A stretch of 64,000 nucleotides of DNA, from NCBI GenBank assembly GCA_905233165.1, contig CAJODL010000001.1, forward strand, positions 499,927 through 563,926, written 5' to 3'. The DNA is from an uncultured Prevotella sp. GTDB lineage: Bacteria > Bacteroidota > Bacteroidia > Bacteroidales > Bacteroidaceae. Within the stretch, counting starts at the first letter, position 1. Each line of letters opens with the position of its first letter. Made by a program: the position numbers and the translations under genes. Under the pieces are notes generated by a model. That model did no database searches, had not been told where the DNA came from, and saw nothing but the letters and a program-made list of their open reading frames with translations. This document shows positions 49,037 to 59,321 of the stretch, one piece after another.

Positions 49037-50047
49037 ATGAAAAAGATATTTTTCGTAGCTCTTGCAGCAGCTCTTTGTGTCGTTTCTGTTGATGCTGCAA
49101 AGAAAGATAAGAAGGATAAGAAAGACAAGACAGAGAATGCTCAATGTTCACAGTTCAATGTTCAATGTCTGAAGTCTTCAAGCGACTCCCTCAGTTATGC
49201 TGGCGGATATGCTAACACTAATGGTTTGATACCTTTCCTGCAGCAGCAGTATAAGGTTGATACAGCCTATATGGCAGATTTCATTCAGGGCCTTAAGGAT
49301 GCTAAGGAGAAGGGCAATGACCCTCGTTTCGTAGCATACAATGCTGGTGCCCAGATACAGCAGATGCTTGAGCAGCGCATGATATCAGGCATTAAGACTG
49401 CTTTGCAGGATGCTGATGATTCTCTCAATGTAAACCTCTTCTATGCAGGTTTCTTAGCTGCTTTGAACAATGACTCTACTTTCTTCAAGCAGGATGGTGC
49501 TATGAAGTACTTTGAAGAAGGTATGAAGCGTAATGATGAAGTAAAGAAGGAAAAGCTCTATGGCGAGAATCGTCGTAAGGGTGAGCAGTTCCTGGCTCAG
49601 AACAGTACAAAGGATAGCGTTGTAACCCTTCCTTCCGGACTTCAGTACAAGGTTCTCACAATGGGCACAGGTCCTAAGCCAACAGCTACTCAGGAGGTTC
49701 ATGTAAAGTATGAGGGTAAACTCATTGACGGCAAAGTCTTCGACAGCAGCTATACCCGCAAGGACCAGATAACAAAGTTCCGTGCTAATCAGGTTATAAA
49801 AGGTTGGACAGAGGCTCTACAGCTGATGCCTGTAGGCTCTAAGTGGGAACTGTATATCCCACAAGAGTTAGGTTATGGCGACCGTCAGTCAGGACAGATT
49901 CCTCCATATTCAGCCCTGATATTCACTGTTGAATTGGTTGACATCACCCCTGATGCTTCAGCAAAGCCAGCTACTGCTGCACCAGCAGCAGAAAAGCCAG
50001 CAGCAAAAGCTGCTCCAGCAAAGGCAAAGAAAGCTGCGAAGAAGTGA
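49037..50047 (+). CDS. FKBP-type peptidyl-prolyl isomerase, secreted/periplasmic form
   Basis: Third FKBP paralogue, 336 aa, with a Sec signal (KKIFFVALAAALCVVSVDA) and no lipobox. A Lys/Asp-rich stretch (KKDKKDKKDK) and a 9-residue segment from a period-7 array (QCSQFNVQC) follow. Then come FKBP_N, the FKBP domain with YEGKLIDGKVFDSSY and VIKGWTEALQLM, and an Ala/Lys/Pro-rich tail. ATG 49037 begins the signal peptide. The stop overlaps the GTG of the next gene. Confidence 0.9.
   Translation: MKKIFFVALAAALCVVSVDAAKKDKKDKKDKTENAQCSQFNVQCLKSSSDSLSYAGGYANTNGLIPFLQQQYKVDTAYMADFIQGLKDAKEKGNDPRFVAYNAGAQIQQMLEQRMISGIKTALQDADDSLNVNLFYAGFLAALNNDSTFFKQDGAMKYFEEGMKRNDEVKKEKLYGENRRKGEQFLAQNSTKDSVVTLPSGLQYKVLTMGTGPKPTATQEVHVKYEGKLIDGKVFDSSYTRKDQITKFRANQVIKGWTEALQLMPVGSKWELYIPQELGYGDRQSGQIPPYSALIFTVELVDITPDASAKPATAAPAAEKPAAKAAPAKAKKAAKK
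49142..49169. repeat. Period-7 array inside the third FKBP gene
   Basis: CAATGTT, CACAGTT, CAATGTT, CAATGTC in exact phase, translated between the signal peptide region and the FKBP_N domain. Confidence 0.8.
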
Positions 50048-50826
50048 AAGTAACAATACTACAGACCGATATTAAGTGGGCTGACCCTGATGCTAATGTG
50101 AAAGCGTTGGAGTCAGCCCTCCTTAGTTCTGAGAAGTCAGACCTCTACGTCCTCCCCGAGATGTGGAATACTGGGTTCATGGCAGGCGAAGAGTCGAAGG
50201 ACTCTTTAATTCATAATTCAAAATTCATAATTCAAAATTTAAAAGAGCTCGCTCGCCGCTTTGATGCTGCTATTGCCGGCTCTATGGATGTGGAGGAAGA
50301 TGGAAAGCGCTATAATCGCTTTTATTTCGTAACACCCACCGACGTCTATACTTACGACAAGCGCCACCTCTTCTCCTATGCCGGTGAAGACAAGAACTTC
50401 ACAGCAGGTAAGGAACGCACCATTGTCGAGTGGCGAGGCGTGAAATTCCTCCTACAGGTGTGCTACGACCTCCGCTTCCCATGTTTTTCGCGGAATAAAA
50501 AACTTTCACATTTCACATCTCACATTTCACCTTCCTACGATGTCATCATCTATGTTGCCAACTGGCCAGCCAGCCGCCGCAGGGTATGGGATGTGCTGTT
50601 ACAAGCTCGCGCCTTGGAAAACCAATGTTTCGTTGTAGGAGTCAACAGGGTAGGCGACGACCCCGTCTGCCATTATGATGGAGGTTCTGCCATCATCGAT
50701 GCCAAAGGCAAAATCCTCGCCCAGGTGCCAGACAACACCGCCGCCACAACCACCGCCATCTTGGATATGGAATCTCTCAACGCTTTCAGGGAGAAATTCC
50801 CCGTCCTCCAGGATGCGGACGAATAA
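50044..50826 (+). CDS. Nitrilase-superfamily amidase (omega-amidase/YafV-like)
   Basis: Carbon-nitrogen hydrolase of 260 aa, probably an omega-amidase acting on alpha-keto acid amides. The catalytic triad is visible: Glu in YVLPEMWNTGF, Lys in YDKRHLFSY and Cys in QVCYDLRFPCF. GTG 50044 overlaps the previous stop (GTGA). Two surface segments, HNSKFIIQN and SHFTSHISPS, are encoded by period-7 arrays, so this gene has two repeat-derived insertions. Confidence 0.9.
   Translation: MKVTILQTDIKWADPDANVKALESALLSSEKSDLYVLPEMWNTGFMAGEESKDSLIHNSKFIIQNLKELARRFDAAIAGSMDVEEDGKRYNRFYFVTPTDVYTYDKRHLFSYAGEDKNFTAGKERTIVEWRGVKFLLQVCYDLRFPCFSRNKKLSHFTSHISPSYDVIIYVANWPASRRRVWDVLLQARALENQCFVVGVNRVGDDPVCHYDGGSAIIDAKGKILAQVPDNTAATTTAILDMESLNAFREKFPVLQDADE
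50207..50241. repeat. First period-7 array inside the nitrilase gene
   Basis: TAATTCA x2, AAATTCA, TAATTCA, AAATTTA in exact phase, translated in frame. Confidence 0.85.
50504..50531. repeat. Second period-7 array inside the nitrilase gene
   Basis: TTTCACA x2, TCTCACA, TTTCACC in exact phase, translated in frame shortly after the catalytic Cys. Confidence 0.85.
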
Positions 50827-50860
50827 AAATCAGTAAAAAAAGATCGCTTATATATCTTGT

Positions 50861-50911
50861 CGGCGGAAGAAATTTTGTGCGTCGGCCGATGCGCACGATA
50901 TTCTCCGCCTG
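50861..50911. other. Imperfect GC-rich hairpin after the nitrilase gene
   Basis: GGCGGA pairs with TCCGCC at the outer ends, GTGCG with CGCAC within, and TCGGCCGA in the loop is self-complementary. No T tract follows, so it is not a standard terminator. TACCTTTG lies on the minus strand at 50928-50921 with no gene behind it. Confidence 0.35.
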
Positions 50912-50982
50912 GGAACATTGCAAAGGTACAACATTCCCATTGCGGTTTACGAATATCCCGTAATATTTTTTTGAGATTTTTT

Positions 50983-51135
50983 TGTCTTACCCTGGTTGAA
51001 TATCGAGACAAAAAAGGACAACTTCGCCCTTGCTATTCTCTCACCAAGACGGAGTGTCTGTACATAGCCACGAAGTTCAATGACGAGGCTCGCGCAAAAC
51101 TCGTACTGAGATGGGAGAATAATGAAAATGCGTGA
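50983..51135 (+). pseudogene. Fragment of a phage Rha-type regulatory protein
   Basis: The frame ending at 51135 reads VEYRDKKGQLRPCYSLTKTE, then CLYIATKFNDEARAKLVLRW. This closely resembles the conserved middle of Rha/phage antirepressor proteins (xYxLTKxxCLxIAxxxxxxxRAKxVxRW). The part upstream in the same frame does not match, and the protein ends soon after RW, so only about 50 codons of the gene survive. It is a likely relic of a prophage. Confidence 0.5.
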
Positions 51136-51161
51136 TTTTTTTTGATACTTTCATTCAAAAA

Positions 51162-51193
51162 TTTGGTTATATCGGAAAATATCATTACTTTTG
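51162..51193 (+). promoter_or_regulatory. Promoter for the GH51-GH43 gene
   Basis: TTTG at 51162-51165, 20-bp spacer, TACTTTTG at 51186-51193; leader about 50 nt. Confidence 0.7.
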
Positions 51194-51250
51194 TCCCCGA
51201 AAATATATTACTAACTAAATAAAAACCAATTATTTTGGGTACTTACCGTT

Positions 51251-54200
51251 ATGAAAATGAATTACAAAATGGTGTTCTCCCTCTTATTGCAGATTCTGTT
51301 CTCGTCAGTATTTCTGCAGGCGCAGGCGCAGGTGCAGCTGAAGTTGTTCCCTGACAAGTATGGCACAAGCCTTGCGGAGAAGCCGTATGGCATCTTCTTT
51401 GAGGAGATAAATCATGCTGCCGATGGCGGACTGTGGAGCGAAATGGTGAAGAACCGTTCGTTCGAGGACAATGATTACCAGCCAGAAAATTGGTGGGGTG
51501 ATGGCAATACCCAAATTGAACTCGGCACGAGTAATCTCATGAATTCTGCGCAGAGCCAGTACATGCATGTAATCCCTTCAGCCAGTGGTGCTGATATACG
51601 CAATGGGGGATATTGGGGCATGAGGCTCGATGGACAGACGTCCTACACCCTGACGTTCTTTGCGCGTGCTGATGCTGCTTTCTCAACAACATTAAAGGCA
51701 TACCTTTTGGACTATGACAGCGGTAGCGTACTCCTGAGCGCTTCGAAGAATATCAGTATAGGCACTACATGGCAGAAGATAAGCCTGACGATTGCTGACG
51801 CTAACCGCATAAACGGAAAGGCTTACCTATCATTGCAGACAACATCGGCAAATGAATTTGATATCGACGTAGTAAGCCTGATGCCTGCCGAAACCTACAA
51901 GGGGCACGGTTGCCGTAAGGATTTGGCGCAGATGCTGGAAGACCTGAAGCCACGCTTTATGCGTTTCCCTGGCGGCTGCTATGTGGAAGGTGAATATACC
52001 GAAAATAATGGTGAAAGAAACCGCTTTGAATGGAAAAAGACAATAGGGCCGATAGAGGAGCGCCCGGGACACTGGAATATCAACTGGAAATACAGAAGCT
52101 CTGACGCTTTCGGTTTCCACGAGATGCTGCAGCTGAGCGAAGATATCGGTGCTGTGCCACTGTTTGTGGTAAACGTGGGACTGGGACACGGATGGTATCA
52201 GGACATAAACGACCTCGACGAGTTTATACAAGAAGCTCTTGATGCCATAGAGTATGCCAATGGTGCCACAACTACCACTTGGGGCGCCAAGCGTGCCGCA
52301 AACGGACATCCAGAACCCTTCGGACTGAAATACATAGAGATAGGCAACGAGAACTATAACAGCAATGACGATGTATATAACCAATCCAGCACAAGCTATC
52401 AGTACCCGGAGCGTTATTATAAGTTCTATCAGGCAATAAAGGCGAAATATCCCGATATCGTTTGTATAGGTAATGTGGAGTCATGGGGAACAGACGAACC
52501 TTCATGGCGCAACAGTTACCCTGTGGATGCTTTGGATGAGCACTATTACAAGAATCCAGCATGGTTCGTGAACAACTATGAAAAGTATGATAGTTACGAT
52601 CGCAATGGACCTAAGATATATCCGGGAGAATATGCTGTGACATCAAACTTCGGTACTACAGGCAATCTGGCTGCAGCATTGGGTGAGGCGGTATATATGC
52701 AGGGTATGGAACGTAATTCGGACATCGTGACGATGGCTTCATATGCTCCGATTTTCGTGAATGTGAACGACCAGAAATGGATGCCGGACATGATACGATT
52801 TGATGCTACATACAGCTATGGTACGCCGTCTTACTACGTGCAGAAACTGATGTCGCAGAAGCTCGGAACGCAGAATATCACATGGACAGAGGAGGGTAAC
52901 AGCGAATCGTCTTCCGTAAATTACGGAGGCCTTTCTACATGGATTACATCGGCAACATTCTCTGACTACAAGATAATAAAAGATGGTGAGGTTGTTTATA
53001 CTGCTCCTTTTGACGGCACTTCAAACTGGACGGACAATGCGGGCACTTTCAGTGAGGCAAATGGTGTGCTGACACAAAGCAGCACAACGATGGAAGGCCT
53101 CCTGTACGTCAACAAGAATATAGACTTGGGTGAGAACTACACCATACAAGTTAAAGCCACAAAGACAGGTGGTGCAGAGGGCTTCCTTATTGCCTTCGGT
53201 TACAAAGACTCAAAGAACTACTGCTGGTGGAACCTTGGTGGTTGGGACAATACCCGATTCTGTATAGAACGTGCTATTAACGGAACAAAGTCTCAGTATG
53301 ATAACATATACAGATCACTTGCTACAGGTGTAACATACGATTTGCGTATAGAGGTGCGTGGAAACCATATCAAATGCTACATAGATGATGAGTTGTGTCA
53401 TGATGTGGTATTACCTGCAGAACATGTAGAAAGACATGTCTATACCTCCGCAAGTCGTGATGGTAATAAGCTGTATGTGAAACTCGTCAATCCGTCAGGA
53501 ACAGATTATTCAACAACCCTTACAACGTCCGGATACTCTGCATCAAACATAAAGCTGACGCAGATGAAGGCAGATAGCGACCAGGCAGAGAATACGAATG
53601 ACAATATGTATAATGTCGTTCCGCAGGAATCAACACTTTCTGCTTATGGTACAAACATAATGGTAAATGTACCGGCATACTCGTTTAACATCTATGAGAT
53701 GGACATTACGGAAGGCGAAAACCTGAGTGTAGGAATGATGCCAGAAGAGGGAATGTTCTACCTGAAAGATGCGGATAGCGGACAATATCTCTCAAGAGGT
53801 GCAACATGGGGTACACGGGCTACTCTGTCACAATTCGGTGTGCCGGTAGAAATAAAAAATGTCTCTAACGACATCTATACCATTCGCTACTTGGATTTGA
53901 CTGACAAATATCTGGGTAATATCACAAACCCATATACCGATGTCGCTGCTACAGAAGGAGAGAAGATACAATGGCGTTTCCGCGATGCTGGAAGCGGTAA
54001 CCTGTGGCTTGAGAATGTTGCAACGGGAGAATACTTTGCCGGAAACTCCGGGGAAGGGGCTTCCTTTACGACAAATAGCGCAGAGGCAACGCGTTTCACG
54101 ATTGTTTCAGGTTCTGCGTATGAAAAATATATAAAGTCTTTGACCCCTCTTAATGAAGAGACAGAGTATAGCGTTAGCAAAGATGTGACAGACCTCGTCA

Positions 54201-56497
54201 AGAATGCCTCGATGGCATCGGGAGTAGAAGATTGGACAAATGATTTCCACCTTTTCTACACAAGTGGAAATCTTCTCTATAAATCACCAACTTCTCGTGC
54301 TACTGTTAACGAGGCTTATAGGTTGATGGGTGGAATCTCCCAGACTGTTTCGGGACTCACTCCTGACGGATTATATCGTTTCAGCATTCCTGCATTCTAC
54401 CGTGCATCCTCTAACCCGCTATGTGTTGATGTCGATAATGCAGGATTCAAAATGGGTAATGCCTATATAATGTGTGGTGATACTAAAACACGCTTAAAGA
54501 CCTGGGCAGAAGACAGGGAGGGCAGTGATTATCCTAATTCTATGGAAGAGGCTGCTGCCAGTTTCAGCAAGGGACTGTATAAAAACACCGTCGTAGGACG
54601 TGCTGACGCTGATGGTAATCTTGTTATCGGATTGGGCATTGACCAACGCAGTCCTGCCGACCCTGGACAATGGCTTATCTGGGGTGGGGTAAAACTGGAG
54701 GAAGTAACCGAACCGATTGATTATACCAGTAATATTGTAAATCCATCGTTCGAAAGTGGATTTGATGGCTGGATAAATAATGGTATGCAGACACAGAAAA
54801 ACAATGAGCCAAGTGCTGCAAAGACGGGAACTTACTACTGCGAAAAGTGGTGTGACAGCAGGTATAGCTTGGCTGATGCTTCCGTCACCCAAACCATTAC
54901 GGGACTGAAAGACGGCGACTACCTCGTTACTGCTACCTGCCATGCAGAGAAACAGGGGAATACCAATCCTGTCAGTGGTGTTTATCTGATGGCAGGTGAT
55001 AACAAGACTGCTATTACAACAACTGCAACATATAATGTTATTGCGACTGCTATAGGAGGTGAACTGACTATTGGTTTTGGGTGTGAGAACACCAACGCCA
55101 ATTGGATTACGGTAGATAATTTCAAAGTAAAGTGGATTGGTTCGTCGGATGAGAAGAATAAGGAGGTATTAAATACTCTTATCGACAGGCTCCAGAACCT
55201 CATCGACACGAAAACGATTCTTACTCAGCAATTGAAAGACGAAGGCATTAACGTTATCAATGAAGCCAAAAAGGCTGAAACACCGGAAGAGGTCGTTCAG
55301 GCTATATCCGATGTGGCGGCAAAATATGCAGAATTGGAAGCCTTCCGCATGGAACAGAACAATAACTGCAGGTCATACCTCTTTGCATACTTCCCAAATA
55401 ATAATGATGAGAACCTTTACTATGCCATTTCTACAGATGGCTTCAATTATACTCCTTTAAATAATGGAAATAGGATTCTGAATTCGCAGGACTTTACCAT
55501 CTCCGGCGGTATTCGCGACCCTCATATCCTGCGTGGTGAAGATGGGGTGTTTCGTATGGTAAATACCGACATGAGGAGTGCTCTCGGCTGGAACAGTAAC
55601 AGGGGTATCGTAATGAGTAAGAGTACTGACCTCATACATTGGACGCACAGCACGGTACACTTCCCTACACGCTTCCCAAATGGTTGGAGTAGCGTCACCA
55701 GAGTGTGGGCACCAGAAACTATCTATGACCGCGAAACAGGAAAGTATATGGTGTATTTCTCATTGCTGACAAGCGATGACGGCACATGTAACTATGATAA
55801 GGTGTTCTATTGTTATGCCAATGACGATTTCACCGATTTGGAAGACTATCCAGTACACCTGTTTGACAGGGGAAGTGCTACCATTGATGCTGACATAGTC
55901 TTTGACGAGACGGATCAACTCTATCACATGATTTATAAGAATGAGGGTATCAATTCTATCAGTCATGTATCTGCTTCCCGACTGACAGCAGAGGAAGGAC
56001 AGCCTACTGGTAGTCAGTGGGGCGATTTTGGAGGCGGCATTCAGCAGACAAATGTTGCCGTAGAGGGCGGAGGAATCTTCAAACTGATGGATTCTGACAC
56101 ATATGTTGTTATGTATGATTGCTATGGCAGCGGTTATTACCAGTTCTGCACTACAACAGACTGGAAAAAATACACATTGGTAGCACAAACAACAACTTCA
56201 GGAAAATTCACTCCCCGTCATGGAAGTGTTACCCTACTTCACCCTGCTGAAACTAATGCTTTGTTGAAGGCTTTCCCGACAGATGGTTTGGAGATAGGTC
56301 CTGTGCGCGGAGACGCTAATGGCGATGGAATGGTTACTATGTTGGATGTGACATTTGTCGCAAATGCTATCTTGGGAAAACCTGATGCAACGTTTGACAA
56401 GATTGGAGGCGATGCCAACGAGGATGGTGTGATAGGCATGTCTGACGTGATGTATATAATAAATTATGTACTGAACGGTAAATTTCCGAGCAAATAA
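51251..56497 (+). CDS. Secreted GH51-GH43 arabinofuranosidase fusion with dockerin-like domain
   Basis: 1748-aa multi-domain glycoside hydrolase, probably releasing arabinose from arabinan or arabinoxylan. Order: signal peptide (about 1-27); GH51 alpha-L-arabinofuranosidase with an inserted CBM-like beta domain and catalytic Glu367 (EIGNENYN, acid/base) and Glu460 (YPGEYAV, nucleophile); a laminin-G-like insertion (about 575-740); a beta domain with EEGMFYLKDADSGQYLSRG; two CBM-like modules; a helical linker (about 1300-1350); a GH43-like five-blade domain with RDPHILRGEDG (Asp about 1423) and WAPETIYDRETGKYMVYFS; and a C-terminal dockerin-like pair (about 1687-1748, GDANGDGMVTMLD and GDANEDGVIGMSD). 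No SusC/SusD genes are adjacent. Confidence 0.88.
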   Translation: MKMNYKMVFSLLLQILFSSVFLQAQAQVQLKLFPDKYGTSLAEKPYGIFFEEINHAADGGLWSEMVKNRSFEDNDYQPENWWGDGNTQIELGTSNLMNSAQSQYMHVIPSASGADIRNGGYWGMRLDGQTSYTLTFFARADAAFSTTLKAYLLDYDSGSVLLSASKNISIGTTWQKISLTIADANRINGKAYLSLQTTSANEFDIDVVSLMPAETYKGHGCRKDLAQMLEDLKPRFMRFPGGCYVEGEYTENNGERNRFEWKKTIGPIEERPGHWNINWKYRSSDAFGFHEMLQLSEDIGAVPLFVVNVGLGHGWYQDINDLDEFIQEALDAIEYANGATTTTWGAKRAANGHPEPFGLKYIEIGNENYNSNDDVYNQSSTSYQYPERYYKFYQAIKAKYPDIVCIGNVESWGTDEPSWRNSYPVDALDEHYYKNPAWFVNNYEKYDSYDRNGPKIYPGEYAVTSNFGTTGNLAAALGEAVYMQGMERNSDIVTMASYAPIFVNVNDQKWMPDMIRFDATYSYGTPSYYVQKLMSQKLGTQNITWTEEGNSESSSVNYGGLSTWITSATFSDYKIIKDGEVVYTAPFDGTSNWTDNAGTFSEANGVLTQSSTTMEGLLYVNKNIDLGENYTIQVKATKTGGAEGFLIAFGYKDSKNYCWWNLGGWDNTRFCIERAINGTKSQYDNIYRSLATGVTYDLRIEVRGNHIKCYIDDELCHDVVLPAEHVERHVYTSASRDGNKLYVKLVNPSGTDYSTTLTTSGYSASNIKLTQMKADSDQAENTNDNMYNVVPQESTLSAYGTNIMVNVPAYSFNIYEMDITEGENLSVGMMPEEGMFYLKDADSGQYLSRGATWGTRATLSQFGVPVEIKNVSNDIYTIRYLDLTDKYLGNITNPYTDVAATEGEKIQWRFRDAGSGNLWLENVATGEYFAGNSGEGASFTTNSAEATRFTIVSGSAYEKYIKSLTPLNEETEYSVSKDVTDLVKNASMASGVEDWTNDFHLFYTSGNLLYKSPTSRATVNEAYRLMGGISQTVSGLTPDGLYRFSIPAFYRASSNPLCVDVDNAGFKMGNAYIMCGDTKTRLKTWAEDREGSDYPNSMEEAAASFSKGLYKNTVVGRADADGNLVIGLGIDQRSPADPGQWLIWGGVKLEEVTEPIDYTSNIVNPSFESGFDGWINNGMQTQKNNEPSAAKTGTYYCEKWCDSRYSLADASVTQTITGLKDGDYLVTATCHAEKQGNTNPVSGVYLMAGDNKTAITTTATYNVIATAIGGELTIGFGCENTNANWITVDNFKVKWIGSSDEKNKEVLNTLIDRLQNLIDTKTILTQQLKDEGINVINEAKKAETPEEVVQAISDVAAKYAELEAFRMEQNNNCRSYLFAYFPNNNDENLYYAISTDGFNYTPLNNGNRILNSQDFTISGGIRDPHILRGEDGVFRMVNTDMRSALGWNSNRGIVMSKSTDLIHWTHSTVHFPTRFPNGWSSVTRVWAPETIYDRETGKYMVYFSLLTSDDGTCNYDKVFYCYANDDFTDLEDYPVHLFDRGSATIDADIVFDETDQLYHMIYKNEGINSISHVSASRLTAEEGQPTGSQWGDFGGGIQQTNVAVEGGGIFKLMDSDTYVVMYDCYGSGYYQFCTTTDWKKYTLVAQTTTSGKFTPRHGSVTLLHPAETNALLKAFPTDGLEIGPVRGDANGDGMVTMLDVTFVANAILGKPDATFDKIGGDANEDGVIGMSDVMYIINYVLNGKFPSK

Positions 56498-56530
56498 TAC
56501 ATATATGTATATATAATAATAACAATCATT

Positions 56531-59104
56531 ATGAAAGTAAAAGTAGGTTATACCAATGAGCCTTCGTGGCGAATTCTGACAGTTAAGGCATCTCTGCCTG
56601 AGAAATTGAAGTGCCTGTATGAGATTGCGCACAACATGTGGTGGGTATGGAACTTTGAGGCGCGCGACTTGTTCCGCGACCTTGATCCGGAGATTTACCA
56701 TGATGTAAATCATAATCCCGTGATGCTATTGGAACGTCTGACCTTCGCTCGCAAAGAGGAAATTATGAAGGACAAAGCCCTGATGAAGCGCATAAAAGAC
56801 GTTTACGACATGTTCCGCAAATATATGGACGTAAAGCCTGACGCCAAGCGTCCTTCTGTGGCTTATTTCTGCATGGAATATGGTATCCACTCTGCACTGA
56901 AGATATATAGTGGTGGTCTTGGCATGCTTGCTGGCGACTATGTGAAAGAGGCATCCGATTCTAACGTGGATATGTGCGCCGTAGGTTTCCTGTATCGTTT
57001 CGGCTACTTTACACAGAGCCTATCAATGGACGGACAGCAGATTGCCAACTACGAGATGCAGAACTTTGGTTCGCTGCCTATAGAGCGCCAACTTGATGAA
57101 GAAGGCAACCCCTTGGTGATTAACGTTCCCTATACCAATTATCAGGTTCACACTTATGTATGGCGTGTAAATGTGGGCCGTGTAAAGCTCTACCTGCTTG
57201 ATACTGACAACGAGTTAAATTCCGAGTTTGACAAGCCTATCACTCATTCCCTCTATGGCGGTGATTGGGAGAACCGCCTGAAGCAGGAGATTTTGCTCGG
57301 TATCGGTGGCATGTTGCTGCTTAAGAGGCTGGGCATTAAGAAAGATGTATATCATTGCAATGAGGGTCATGCTGCGCTCTGCAACCTGCAACGTCTGTGC
57401 GACTATATAGAGGAAGATGGATTGAACTTCAACCAGGCTCTTGAACTGGTTCGTGCCTCAAGTCTCTATACTGTCCATACCCCTGTTCCTGCCGGTCACG
57501 ACTACTTCGAGGAGGGACTCTTCGGAAAGTATATGGGCGGCTATCCTGAAAGGCTGCATATCTCTTGGGACGAATTCATAGGTATGGGACGTTCCAATCC
57601 AGACGACAAGAACGAGAAGTTCTGTATGTCCACCTTCGCTTGTAATACTTGCCAGGAGGTTAATGGCGTATCATGGTTGCACGGTGAGGTATCGAAAAAG
57701 ATGTTCGCTCCTATTTGGAGGGGCTATTATCCAGAGGAGAGCCATGTAGGCTATGTTACCAATGGCGTACACTTCCCCACATGGGCCGCTGCCGAGTGGC
57801 GTGCTTTGTACAGCAAATATTTTGACGCTAATTTCATCTTTGACCAGTCAAACGAGGAGATATGGCACGGAATCTACAACTGTCCTGATAAGGAGATATG
57901 GGATACTCGTATGACCTTGAAGAACAAACTCTTCGAATATGTGGAGCAGCAGTTGCGCAATACATGGCTCAAGAATCAGGGCGACCCGGCACGAATAGTG
58001 AAACTGCTTGAACGCTTCAACCCCAATTCTCTCGTTATAGGTTTTTGCCGTCGCTTTGCGACATACAAGCGTGCCCACTTGCTGTTTACCGATTTGGAGC
58101 GACTTGACAAAATTGTTAATAATCCTGAACGACCTATCATCTTCATATTTGCAGGTAAGGCTCACCCAGCCGATGGTGCAGGACAGGGCTTGATAAAGAA
58201 GATTTTCGAGATTTCGCAGATGCCGCAGTTCCAAGGTAAGATTATCTTCGTTGAAGACTATGACTTCCTGTTGGCACGTCGCCTCGTATCAGGTGTTGAT
58301 ATATGGATGAATACTCCTACACGTCCGATGGAGGCTTCAGGTACATCAGGTGAGAAGGCCGAGATGAATGGCGTCGTAAACCTCTCCGTTAAGGACGGCT
58401 GGTGGCTCGAAGGCTATCGTGAGGGCGCCGGATGGGCGCTGACAGAAAAACGCACATATCAAAATCAGAACCATCAGGATCAGCTTGATGCTGCTGCCAT
58501 ATATTATCTGCTTGAGAACGAGATTGCTCCACTTTACTATAATAGGGACAAGAACGGCATTTCAAAGGATTGGATAAAAGTCATCAAGAACTCTATAGCA
58601 CAAATTGCTCCGCACTACACTATGAAGCGTCAGCTCGATGACTACTATTCCAAGTTCTACGAGAAGGAGGCAAAGCGCTTTAAGGAATTGGCTAAGAACA
58701 ACTTCAAGTTGGCCAAGGACATCGCTCTCTGGAAGGAGAACGTAGCAGAGCGCTGGGATGGTATCAATGTAGTCAGTTGCGAATGGGACTTCCCCGCAAA
58801 CGGTTGTGAGGCAGGACAGTCATATAAACTGAAATATGTCATTGACGAAAAGGGACTTGATGATGCTGTAGGTCTGGAGAAGGTGAATCTGTTCACCGAC
58901 AAGGACGGCAACGAGAAGATATTCTCCGTAGAGCCTCTGAATATGGTGGGCCACGAAGGCAATAACTATATATTTGAGGCAGAACTGATACCACGTCAGT
59001 TTGGAGAATACAAGAGCGCTGTTCGCATGTATCCGAAAAATAAGAACCTGCCTCATCGTCAGGACTTCTGCTATACTAAGTGGCTGGACCTCCCCAACCT
59101 CTAA
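56531..59104 (+). CDS. glgP: Alpha-glucan (glycogen/maltodextrin) phosphorylase, GT35
   Basis: Phosphorolyses alpha-1,4-glucans to glucose-1-phosphate. 857 aa, of the shorter bacterial type with an N-terminal DUF3417-like part. Motifs: [52 protein letters not shown], and the PLP region [20 protein letters not shown] with Lys in GEKAEMNG. Lies 33 bp after the GH51-GH43 gene with no obvious promoter, so may be co-transcribed. A strong terminator follows. Confidence 0.94.
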   Translation: MKVKVGYTNEPSWRILTVKASLPEKLKCLYEIAHNMWWVWNFEARDLFRDLDPEIYHDVNHNPVMLLERLTFARKEEIMKDKALMKRIKDVYDMFRKYMDVKPDAKRPSVAYFCMEYGIHSALKIYSGGLGMLAGDYVKEASDSNVDMCAVGFLYRFGYFTQSLSMDGQQIANYEMQNFGSLPIERQLDEEGNPLVINVPYTNYQVHTYVWRVNVGRVKLYLLDTDNELNSEFDKPITHSLYGGDWENRLKQEILLGIGGMLLLKRLGIKKDVYHCNEGHAALCNLQRLCDYIEEDGLNFNQALELVRASSLYTVHTPVPAGHDYFEEGLFGKYMGGYPERLHISWDEFIGMGRSNPDDKNEKFCMSTFACNTCQEVNGVSWLHGEVSKKMFAPIWRGYYPEESHVGYVTNGVHFPTWAAAEWRALYSKYFDANFIFDQSNEEIWHGIYNCPDKEIWDTRMTLKNKLFEYVEQQLRNTWLKNQGDPARIVKLLERFNPNSLVIGFCRRFATYKRAHLLFTDLERLDKIVNNPERPIIFIFAGKAHPADGAGQGLIKKIFEISQMPQFQGKIIFVEDYDFLLARRLVSGVDIWMNTPTRPMEASGTSGEKAEMNGVVNLSVKDGWWLEGYREGAGWALTEKRTYQNQNHQDQLDAAAIYYLLENEIAPLYYNRDKNGISKDWIKVIKNSIAQIAPHYTMKRQLDDYYSKFYEKEAKRFKELAKNNFKLAKDIALWKENVAERWDGINVVSCEWDFPANGCEAGQSYKLKYVIDEKGLDDAVGLEKVNLFTDKDGNEKIFSVEPLNMVGHEGNNYIFEAELIPRQFGEYKSAVRMYPKNKNLPHRQDFCYTKWLDLPNL

Positions 59105-59142
59105 TGGTTAGGGTTCACAAACTTACGATTTACTTGAAAATG

Positions 59143-59181
59143 GAATGCACGCAATGCGATTGAATTGCGTGCATTCATTTT
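59143..59181. terminator. Terminator after glgP
   Basis: Perfect 13-bp stem GAATGCACGCAAT (59143-59155) and ATTGCGTGCATTC (59164-59176), 8-nt loop, then ATTTTGTT. The stem sequence is related to the 29-bp dispersed repeat. Confidence 0.8.
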
Positions 59182-59249
59182 GTTAACTTTGAATTCGTCC
59201 AGGTTGCTTGCGTTCGAAAATACGAGCAATAATGAAAAAAAAATAAAAA

Positions 59250-59277
59250 TTCTTCACTCTTCATTCTTCACTCTTCA
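59250..59277. repeat. Period-7 array upstream of the carbamoyltransferase gene
   Basis: TTCTTCA, CTCTTCA, TTCTTCA, CTCTTCA in exact phase, followed by a T run and the -7 box TAACTTTG at 59288-59295. Confidence 0.8.
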
Positions 59278-59321
59278 CTTTTTTTTGTAACTTTGCGCTC
59301 GATAGTAAAAAAGTATATATA

